This document shows, in pieces, positions 1 through 5,290 of a DNA stretch of 5,965 bases. The stretch lies in assembly GCA_964568355.1 (NCBI GenBank), contig CAZMRK010000802.1, forward strand, positions 1 to 5,965, in the 5' to 3' direction. Numbering within the stretch: position 1 is the stretch's first letter; each line of letters starts with the position of its first letter. A program made the translations under genes and the position numbers. The stretch is from JAJPJX01 sp964568355. GTDB lineage: Bacteria; Acidobacteriota; Terriglobia; Bryobacterales; Bryobacteraceae. The notes beneath the pieces were generated by a model. It did no database searches. It was not told the origin of the DNA and saw nothing but the letters and a program-made list of their open reading frames with translations.

Positions 1-182
1 GTGCGCGTATAGAGCATCAGGTGGCCGCGCGCGGGGCGGGTATCCGGTTGGGCGAGGAATTTGGCATTCACCCAGCGGCGCGCTGCTTCTCCAGGTTCGT
101 CCGCCTGGAGGCGGGCGGCGAGGCCGCCAAACAGCATCGCCCCGCCGGTGAAAACCAAGGTAAAGCGAACGAGCGGCTGCAC
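1..182 (-). CDS. N-terminal part of an exported protein of unknown function (runs off the left edge)
   Basis: Reading the minus strand from a GTG at 182-180 gives 60 uninterrupted residues to the window edge. They begin VQPLVRFTLVFTGGAMLFGG (first residue would be Met in vivo) and continue to RGHLMLYTR. Residues 1-6 carry one Arg, 7-23 are hydrophobic, and an Ala-rich stretch ending near RLQA-DE looks like a signal peptidase I site, so I infer Sec export. The mature start (EAARRWVNAKFLAQPD) matches nothing I can name with confidence. GTG is the first start codon after the in-frame TGA that also ends the upstream hydrolase frame region. An internal ATG at 137 would leave only a poor signal peptide. 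There is no well-spaced ribosome binding site before the GTG. The gene follows the hydrolase at 243-1916 by 60 bp on the same strand and may be co-transcribed with it. The reading frame is fairly secure, the function unknown. Confidence 0.6.
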   Translation of the reverse strand, partial: MQPLVRFTLVFTGGAMLFGGLAARLQADEPGEAARRWVNAKFLAQPDTRPARGHLMLYTR

Positions 183-188
183 TCCGCC

Positions 189-194
189 AGTATA
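189..194 (-). promoter_or_regulatory. possible -10 element (TATACT) just upstream of the GTG start
   Basis: On the minus strand TATACT differs from the TATAAT consensus at one base. Only six bases (GGCGGA) separate it from the GTG at 182. That spacing would start the transcript at or next to the start codon, which suits a leaderless message. No convincing -35 box lies 16-18 bp upstream, so this is a weak call and the match could be chance in a short AT-rich patch. Confidence 0.2.
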
Positions 195-242
195 TAAGAG
201 AAGAGCGGATAAGGGGATCTCAAAGGGGCATTGGCGCGCCGG

Positions 243-1916
243 TCAGCGAAAACTGATGGTCACCGTATTGGCACGGCCTTCTGCAACGGTGAGGACCACG
301 GGAGCCGCCGAATTGCCGGCCAAGGTTGGCGGAAGCGGGCCGAGCGTCACCTGGTCCATGCCCGGATATTGATTCTGCGGACCGGCGTAATACACCGGCA
401 CGCTCAGCGATGCCACCTGGGCCGCCACCGCCCCGGCGCCTGCGCGCAGGCCTGTTCCATAGAGCACCAGGTAGGCTTCGCCCGCGCTCAGATCGATGGG
501 AGCCGGCGCGCCGGAGGCCTCGGCAAGAGATGCGAACGATTGCGCTCCGCCATTCACATAGACGGCCTGTCCCGCGGCGGCGCCCGCGGTCGAAGCCTGA
601 AACAGGCTCGGCGCGGTGGCGGCCACGGTAGCGGTTCCCAGGCCCACGGCGCTTTGTCCGGAGATGACGGCGAACGAAGTCCTCCCTGTGGGTAAGCCGG
701 CCGGCAGCACTCCGTTGATCTGCGAAGGCGAGACAAAGTAAAGCTGCACCGGATGCAACGTCCCGCCGCTGTCTGTCACCTGAACGCTGCGGCCGGCGAG
801 CATTGTGGGCAACTGCGTAGGATCCTGAGCCGCGGCTGTTCCCACCGAGAGGCCCTCTCCGAACAGGGAAAAGATGCTGGCGGGGGCGAGGGGAGCGCCG
901 GCCTGAAAACTCGCCGCCGAAACTGCCGCGAGCGTGGATGCGTGGCGGTAGTCGGCCAGTCCGGAGCCGGAACCCCATAGCAGGGAAGAGGGCTGCTGAT
1001 TCACGTAGTTGCCCAAAAACGCGAATCCGTAATCGTTGATGAGCCTGGCGTTGGGCATCGTGTTCAGACAGGCGGCTACGGTCCCGGCCTGCGAGCAGGC
1101 GAAGTTCGTCCAGGCGAAGTGTCCCGCCGCGGCAAGCTCCGCGAAGAACTTGGGAACTGGCGAACTGTCGTAGGCGCCGCCGTTTTGCGCCACAAACGGA
1201 GTCACGGCGATATCCAGCGTTCCTCCCTGATACATCACCGGCACCGTAATGTTTCCGACCGACTTCTGCAGCAGGTATGGCTCGCAATAGGGCGAGAGCA
1301 GCAGGGCGGCGCGAATCCGCGGATCGACCCAGGAGGACCACCCTCCCACCATTCCGAGAATCGTGTAGCCGCCGAGCGAGTGTCCCATGCCCGCGATGCG
1401 CGCCGAGTCGATGATCGGTCCGAACTCCGCGCTGGCGAGCATGTTGGTAATGACCGCGGCGATATCATTTTTGCGATTGATGTAAGTCTGATCGGTCCAA
1501 CTGGCGGGATCGCCGAAGGGCGCCTGCGACAGATCCTCGGGTGTCCCGGCACTGCCGTCCACGCTACAGCGGGCATCGGCGTGATCGGGTGCGGCGACCA
1601 GGTATCCGGCTCGCGCAAGCTGCTCGGTTACGAAGACGGACTGCGTGCCGCAACCGCCATAGCCATGGGAGAAGACCACCAGGGGAAAGGTCCGGCCGCA
1701 GGCGGCGGGCGCGGCATTGAGCGCCACCGATCCGCTGATCGAGCTGCCGTATGCATAAGGTGCTTCCGCGCCGGTGGTCGGATACCAGACCCCGGTCTTG
1801 AGCGAGCCGAAGGTCACAGTGCGAAAGCCCACATTCAGGGGAGAGGGGCACGCGTCCGAAGACTGTGCCGCGGCAAGGAAATTGCCCGCAAAAAAGATAA
1901 GAAATAGAAGAAACAT
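243..1916 (-). CDS. Secreted alpha/beta hydrolase (PAF-acetylhydrolase/dienelactone-hydrolase-like) with Solibacter-type C-terminal domain
   Basis: The predicted protein has 557 residues. Residues 1-17 (MFLLFLIFFAGNFLAAA) form a Sec signal peptide. The hydrolase domain spans about 22-315. It has an oxyanion-loop motif SHGYGG at 83-88, the nucleophile elbow GMGHSLGG with Ser180, a likely acid Asp235 in GGTLDIAVTP, and a likely base His266 in AAGHFAW. Several cysteines (23, 73, 89, 117, 211, 274, 283) suggest disulfides in an exported enzyme. Residues about 330-557 form a second domain typical of Solibacter secreted proteins; I recall it as the TIGRFAMs Soli_cterm model (TIGR03437), unchecked here. 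Its role is unknown. The reaction is probably ester or carboxylic-ester hydrolysis, but the substrate cannot be inferred. I chose the ATG at 1916 because it begins the signal peptide and has AGCAGG six bases upstream. The frame stays open to a TTG at 2003, but those 29 extra residues would bury the signal peptide. Confidence 0.88.
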   Translation of the reverse strand: MFLLFLIFFAGNFLAAAQSSDACPSPLNVGFRTVTFGSLKTGVWYPTTGAEAPYAYGSSISGSVALNAAPAACGRTFPLVVFSHGYGGCGTQSVFVTEQLARAGYLVAAPDHADARCSVDGSAGTPEDLSQAPFGDPASWTDQTYINRKNDIAAVITNMLASAEFGPIIDSARIAGMGHSLGGYTILGMVGGWSSWVDPRIRAALLLSPYCEPYLLQKSVGNITVPVMYQGGTLDIAVTPFVAQNGGAYDSSPVPKFFAELAAAGHFAWTNFACSQAGTVAACLNTMPNARLINDYGFAFLGNYVNQQPSSLLWGSGSGLADYRHASTLAAVSAASFQAGAPLAPASIFSLFGEGLSVGTAAAQDPTQLPTMLAGRSVQVTDSGGTLHPVQLYFVSPSQINGVLPAGLPTGRTSFAVISGQSAVGLGTATVAATAPSLFQASTAGAAAGQAVYVNGGAQSFASLAEASGAPAPIDLSAGEAYLVLYGTGLRAGAGAVAAQVASLSVPVYYAGPQNQYPGMDQVTLGPLPPTLAGNSAAPVVLTVAEGRANTVTISFR

Positions 1917-2060
1917 ACGAAACCTGCTCTCATTCTGGCATTGGAATTTTGCGGACGAGCCGGAGTTTTGCAAGGAATTGTCGGCTCTGACAAATCTCGA
2001 CAAATCTGCCCGGTATTCCGGCGCAGAATGAAGGAGAAAGGAATCAGAGGGCTTTCCAAA
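1917..2060. promoter_or_regulatory. divergent intergenic region between the hydrolase and the Spy-like gene
   Basis: These 144 bp separate two divergent start codons (1916 minus, 2061 plus), so promoters for both genes should lie here. The stretch is richer in A+T than the genes around it. No strong pair of -35/-10 boxes stands out. CTGACA at 1987-1992 is a fair -35 match for the plus strand but lacks a good -10 at normal spacing. On the minus strand TTGCAA followed after 17 bp by AAAATT is a weak pair. The repeat at 1978-2007 is the most structured element. Confidence 0.45.
1978..2007. repeat. GACAA half-site cluster: inverted copy plus 9-bp tandem repeat, possible regulator site
   Basis: GACAAATCT occurs at 1989-1997 and again, without mismatch, at 1999-2007, giving a 10-base period close to one helical turn. 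An inverted copy of the core, TTGTC, lies at 1978-1982, six bases before the first direct copy. Two same-facing half-sites one turn apart are the pattern bound by OmpR/PhoB-family response regulators; the CpxR box, for example, is a tandem pentamer. The downstream gene at 2061 is Spy/CpxP-like, a class often under envelope-stress control. The repeat is seen directly; a regulator binding it is inference. Confidence 0.4.
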
Positions 2061-2450
2061 ATGACGAGAAGATGGTGCTTGTTATTGTTTGTTCCGGCGC
2101 TGGCGGTGGCTTTTGCACAAGGCGACGGAAATCCTTCGGACCGCGCCGCCGATGCCAAACAGAGGCTGGCGGAGCTCAAGCAGCGCCTGAACCTGACACC
2201 GGATCAGGAAGAGCGCGTGCGGCCGGTGATCACCGAAGAAGTGCAGCAGGCCAAAGCCGTGATGGCGAAGTACGATCTGAGCAATCTGCGGCCGCGGGAC
2301 AAGATGCGCCTGGGGCGTGAACTGAAAGGCGTGCGGGAATCCGCCGACAAGCAGTTGAAAGCGATCCTGACCCCGGCCCAGATGCAGGAGTTGCGGCGCT
2401 ATCGCGAAGAGCGCCGCGACGAGATGAAAAAACGCATGCAGGAACGGTGA
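2061..2450 (+). CDS. Small exported Spy/CpxP-like LTxxQ-motif protein
   Basis: The predicted protein has 129 residues. Residues 1-19 (MTRRWCLLLFVPALAVAFA) are a clear signal peptide with two Arg and a hydrophobic core, so the protein should be periplasmic. Cys6 is inside the core and there is no lipobox. The mature part is charged and predicted almost wholly helical. It contains two LTxxQ motifs, LTPDQ at 45-49 and LTPAQ at 103-107, which is the hallmark of the Spy/CpxP family of all-helical periplasmic chaperones and stress sensors. Length also fits that family. A chaperone or envelope-stress role is inferred from family, not shown. I start at the ATG at 2061 because AGAGGG lies nine bases upstream and the signal peptide begins there. 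An in-frame ATG at 2028 would add 11 residues but has no ribosome binding site. The gene ends 23 bp before the convergent PLP-enzyme gene. Confidence 0.82.
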   Translation: MTRRWCLLLFVPALAVAFAQGDGNPSDRAADAKQRLAELKQRLNLTPDQEERVRPVITEEVQQAKAVMAKYDLSNLRPRDKMRLGRELKGVRESADKQLKAILTPAQMQELRRYREERRDEMKKRMQER

Positions 2451-2473
2451 CCGCGCTCCGTCCCTGGACGCTG

Positions 2474-3655
2474 CTAGCCGAGGACCTCAGCCAGGCGCTT
2501 GGCGACGATCTTGTGCTCGTCGCCCTGCATCATCCAGACGGAGAGCGTCAGGCTCTGGGAGGAGCCTCCGGAGACGGCGATGGCGGGGTCGCCCGCAGCC
2601 AGTTGCTTGGAGACCTCCTGCGCCGTCATTTTGCCTTGCCACTCGATCTGCACGTGCGGCACGTGGTTGGCGATTTCCGGCACGAAGCGGGCCGCCTTGA
2701 CGCCGGAGACCTTGGAGAGCGTCTGGATCACGTGGTTTACGCGGTTATCGAGCACGCGTAGCTCGGCTTCCAGGTCCACCTTCAGGTAGCGCTCCACGGC
2801 GGCCAGCAAGCCGATCATCTCTTCTTTGCCGACCTTCATGCCGCGCCCGATCCCATCGTGCGGGCTGATGGTCGGAATACCGGCTTCGATCAGGTCTTTG
2901 CGTCCCAGCAGCAGGCCGGAGCACTGCGGCCCCATTAAGCCTTTACCGCCGGAGAACGTAACCAGATCGAAGCCATCCTTCACGTACTGCGAGAGGTGCT
3001 CGCGCGGCGGCACATCGGCGGCGGCGTCGTTGAAGGTCGGGATATTCTTTTCCTTGCCGATCTTCACGAATTCGTCGCGCTTGACCTGCCCCTTGGAGTC
3101 GCAGAGGTTGGTGAAGTAGAGCATGGCGGTGCGCTCGTTGATGGCCGCCAGCAGTTCTTCGCGTGTCTCGACCGGGATGATCTTCGCGCCGGTCACGCGA
3201 ATCTGGGCTTCGTAGCCCACAGCGTGGCTTTTCTGCTGGATTACCTCGTGCTTGAGGCCGGTCACGTCCGGCAAGCGGTGAAAATCGGCGGAATTGCCGC
3301 GGGAAATGCAGGCCGCCGTGGCTACCGTGATGGCCGAAGCCGCACCGGCGGTCACCATTGCCGCGGGAATATCCAGCAGTTCGGCGATGCGGGCGCCGAC
3401 CTTGCGCTGCAATTCGATGATCGGCACAAAGTACCGGGCTGCTTCGTCCATGGCACGGACTACTTCCGGCGGCATTAGCGAACCGCCCAGGATGGTGACA
3501 GTGCCGATACCGTTGATGACGGGCCGGATGCCCAGACGGGTGTAGACGTTCGCATCGGCGAACGAATTCGAACGCGCCGCGCCCAGTGCCGTTCCGGCTG
3601 CCGGAAGCGCTGCCGTCGCCTTTAAGAATCCTCTGCGTGTTGCATGATTTGCCAT
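2474..3655 (-). CDS. Tat-exported PLP-dependent enzyme of the SelA/DgaE (fold type I, class V aminotransferase-like) family
   Basis: The predicted protein has 393 residues. It opens with a twin-arginine signal, TRRGFLKATAALPAAGTALG at 6-25, pointing to export of the folded protein by the Tat system. The mature part (~363 residues) has the length and motifs of the branch that includes D-glucosaminate-6-phosphate ammonia-lyase (DgaE) and, more distantly, selenocysteine synthase SelA. Visible motifs are VINGIGTVTILGGS at 46-59, the cofactor-phosphate region TAGAASAITVA at 102-112, FNDAAADVPP at 208-217 with Asp210 likely pairing with the pyridine nitrogen, and FSGGKGLMGPQCSGLLLGR at 234-252 with Lys238 as the likely Schiff-base lysine. 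True SelA function is unlikely: the protein is exported, too short, and has no selenium genes around it. An ammonia-lyase, aldolase or racemase-type reaction on an amino compound is plausible. The gene starts 20 bp after the M81 hydrolase gene and is probably co-transcribed with it. Confidence 0.87.
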   Translation of the reverse strand: MANHATRRGFLKATAALPAAGTALGAARSNSFADANVYTRLGIRPVINGIGTVTILGGSLMPPEVVRAMDEAARYFVPIIELQRKVGARIAELLDIPAAMVTAGAASAITVATAACISRGNSADFHRLPDVTGLKHEVIQQKSHAVGYEAQIRVTGAKIIPVETREELLAAINERTAMLYFTNLCDSKGQVKRDEFVKIGKEKNIPTFNDAAADVPPREHLSQYVKDGFDLVTFSGGKGLMGPQCSGLLLGRKDLIEAGIPTISPHDGIGRGMKVGKEEMIGLLAAVERYLKVDLEAELRVLDNRVNHVIQTLSKVSGVKAARFVPEIANHVPHVQIEWQGKMTAQEVSKQLAAGDPAIAVSGGSSQSLTLSVWMMQGDEHKIVAKRLAEVLG

Positions 3656-3660
3656 CGTAT

Positions 3661-3666
3661 CCTCCC
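3661..3666 (-). promoter_or_regulatory. strong ribosome binding site (GGGAGG) for the PLP-enzyme gene
   Basis: On the minus strand GGGAGG stands five bases before the ATG at 3655. It lies in the 20-bp gap after the TAG stop (3678-3676) of the upstream M81 gene. It fixes the start of the PLP enzyme just ahead of its twin-arginine signal and supports independent translation on a shared message. Confidence 0.75.
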
Positions 3667-3675
3667 TACCCGTTC

Positions 3676-5238
3676 CTATTGTTTTTCCGGATCCAGTCCG
3701 AACAGGGGCCGCCTGACCCGCTTGAACGTATAGCGCGCCGGGTTCACCGCCGTCAAGCCGGGGGTGTCCACCGGAATGATCTTCGCCGCGATCGGCTCAT
3801 ATGCCGCGCGCGGCGCAATTGTACCCTTTGCTACCAGGATATGCTGCCGCGAGGGGTAAATGCCCAGGCTGATGATCTGCTGCAAGCTGTCGGGCGTCAC
3901 GCGGCGGCTGTTCAGAACCAGCAAATTGAGGTGGTCCGGCGTGGAGCCTTCCACTTCGATGACCGCCGTGGTGCCCTGGTTGAAATACCGGCCGCCTCCG
4001 TGGCGCACCTCTGTCTCGACATAGCTGCCGTCGTGCAATGACTTGACGCGTCCCCGGATGGGCACGGGTTTTCCATGGAACTCATCGGTTTTGCCGCCCA
4101 CGGCCAGGTCGAAACTGCCGCCGATGCCGGCGCGCAGAGCCGTCTGCACGGCTGCCGGGTCATAGATCGTCATCACCCAGCCGGAGGCCTTCTGCCGGAC
4201 CAGTTCACCCAGCAGAAAGGTGCTGTCTCCTGCTGAGCCGCCGCCGATATTGTCACCCATGTCCATCAGGACAACCGGCGATTTGTTGAATGCCATCGCC
4301 CGCGTGACGGCCTCGGCCGCTTCCGGCAGGTGTAGCCGTAACTGGTCACGGGTGGCCCACAGCATATCGGAGAGCCGCTTCGCTTCGCGTTTGGCGAGAT
4401 CCGGGTCATTGTCGGTCACCACGATTACGCTCGGTCCCATGGCCGGCACATCGGCATACTGATAGCCGCCGGAGACGCTAACGGCCAGGATCTTCGGATT
4501 CTCCTCCAGGCGCCGGCTCTCATCGGTGATCGGCTTCAGAGGCGGCCGGCTGGTCTGCTGATACACGATGTTATAGATCATGGGCGGTTTGGCAAGAGCC
4601 TGCACAGGCTTCAGCTTGCCGCTGACGATGCCTGCCATGATTCGTGCTGCCTGGATGCCACGCTCCTGGGTATCCAGGTGCGGATTTTCCTTGTAGGTGA
4701 TCAGGACAGTGCTCTCCCGGACGATCTGCTCGTTCACGTTGGCGTGGAAATCATGTGTCACCACGATCGGGAACTTCGGGCCCAGGGCAGCCCGCACGCG
4801 CCGCACGATTTCGGCGTCTCCGTGCGGATATGTCTCCTGCACCATGGCGCCGTGCAGGGCCAGCAGCAGGCCATCCAGGTGGCCGGCCGCCTGGATGCGC
4901 CGGATCATTTCTCCCACCAGGTATTCGAACGCGTCGTTGCTGACCGGGCCGCGCGGAGTTGCCTGCGCCACCAGTGTGGGAACCAGGTCCAGTCCGTATT
5001 GCCGCGCGCCGAGAACATATCCGCTGACCTCGTCCTTGGCTTTAGCCCACTCGGCAAGGGTGGCCTCGGGCGTGGTCACCGGCCGGATCGGGAAGTCCTT
5101 GCGCTCGGTCTTGATGGGATTGAAGGAGTCGGATTCATGCTTGATGCCCGCTACGGCAATGCGCGGCCGGCTTGTTTGCGCCAGGGCGGCTGCGGCGCAT
5201 AGAAAAACGAGAAAGAGCGGAGTCATAGAAAAAATCAA
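3676..5238 (-). CDS. Exported M81-family metallohydrolase (MlrC/microcystinase C-like)
   Basis: The predicted protein has 520 residues, close to the usual ~500 for MlrC-like proteins plus a signal peptide. Residues 5-20 (MTPLFLVFLCAAAALA) are a Sec signal. The N-terminal M81 domain (about 25-310) starts with RIAVAGIKHESDSFNP, the family's opening motif with Glu35. It carries the zinc-site motif THDFHANV (Asp163, His165) and ENPHLDTQERG (His187). The C-terminal MlrC domain (about 320-505) starts with the typical DMGDNIGGGSAGDST at 326-340. The founding member, MlrC of sphingomonads, cleaves linearised microcystin peptides; most relatives have no known substrate, so I call this a peptide or amide hydrolase only. 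The first codon is uncertain. TTG at 5238 has AGGGGG five bases upstream, whereas the in-frame ATG at 5226 (516 residues) has that element 17 bases away. It leads the pair with the PLP enzyme and diverges from the amidase gene. Confidence 0.9.
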   Translation of the reverse strand: MIFSMTPLFLVFLCAAAALAQTSRPRIAVAGIKHESDSFNPIKTERKDFPIRPVTTPEATLAEWAKAKDEVSGYVLGARQYGLDLVPTLVAQATPRGPVSNDAFEYLVGEMIRRIQAAGHLDGLLLALHGAMVQETYPHGDAEIVRRVRAALGPKFPIVVTHDFHANVNEQIVRESTVLITYKENPHLDTQERGIQAARIMAGIVSGKLKPVQALAKPPMIYNIVYQQTSRPPLKPITDESRRLEENPKILAVSVSGGYQYADVPAMGPSVIVVTDNDPDLAKREAKRLSDMLWATRDQLRLHLPEAAEAVTRAMAFNKSPVVLMDMGDNIGGGSAGDSTFLLGELVRQKASGWVMTIYDPAAVQTALRAGIGGSFDLAVGGKTDEFHGKPVPIRGRVKSLHDGSYVETEVRHGGGRYFNQGTTAVIEVEGSTPDHLNLLVLNSRRVTPDSLQQIISLGIYPSRQHILVAKGTIAPRAAYEPIAAKIIPVDTPGLTAVNPARYTFKRVRRPLFGLDPEKQ

Positions 5239-5290
5239 TTTGGCCCCCTATTCTACTGCGCGGTACACTGGAAAGCCACTTTCGTCTGTC
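5239..5290. promoter_or_regulatory. 52-bp divergent promoter region between the M81 hydrolase and amidase genes
   Basis: Both start codons point away from this gap, so it should hold the promoters for both transcription units. On the plus strand TTGGCC (5240-5245) and TACACT (5264-5269), 18 bp apart, each match consensus at four of six bases and would start a message about 15 bases before the amidase ATG. On the minus strand TAGAAT (5250-5255) matches a -10 at five of six bases but has no good -35. If used, it would start transcription downstream of the AGGGGG element, which conflicts with that being the ribosome binding site. The two candidate promoters overlap, so expression of the two sides could be mutually dependent. 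Only the divergent arrangement is secure. Confidence 0.35.
5244..5249 (-). promoter_or_regulatory. candidate ribosome binding site (AGGGGG) favouring a TTG start for the M81 gene
   Basis: On the minus strand AGGGGG is one base from AGGAGG and lies five bases before TTG 5238-5236. The next in-frame start, ATG 5226-5224, is 17 bases away, beyond normal spacing. The signal peptide is intact from either codon, so this site is the only sequence clue to the start. Confidence 0.4.

Noticed and set aside
220..1341. 373-residue minus-strand frame overlapping the hydrolase gene
   Set aside because: It is very Arg/Gly-rich with no domain pattern, typical of an out-of-frame reading. The overlapping hydrolase has a signal peptide, a catalytic set and a known C-terminal module.
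1119..1907. 262-residue plus-strand frame opposite the hydrolase
   Set aside because: Low-complexity Arg/Gly/His composition and complete overlap with a well-supported gene mark it as an antisense shadow.
2036..2056. GAAAG...CTTTC hairpin around the Spy-like gene's ribosome binding site, as a regulatory RNA element
   Set aside because: Only five pairs with an 11-base loop and no G-C clamp. Too weak to claim.
2459..2470. Short hairpin CGTCC-CT-GGACG as a terminator
   Set aside because: The stem is five pairs with a two-base loop, too tight to form fully, and no T-run follows on either strand.
2996..3478. 160-residue plus-strand frame opposite the PLP-enzyme gene
   Set aside because: It is antisense to the conserved PLP-binding motifs; its own composition shows no family likeness.
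2474..3655. Selenocysteine synthase (SelA) as the function of the PLP enzyme
   Set aside because: The protein is about 100 residues shorter than typical bacterial SelA once mature, carries a Tat signal, and has no selB, selD or tRNA-Sec gene nearby.
4678..5202. 174-residue plus-strand frame opposite the M81 gene
   Set aside because: It has no motif, signal peptide or ribosome binding site, and lies wholly inside the conserved M81 domain coding region.
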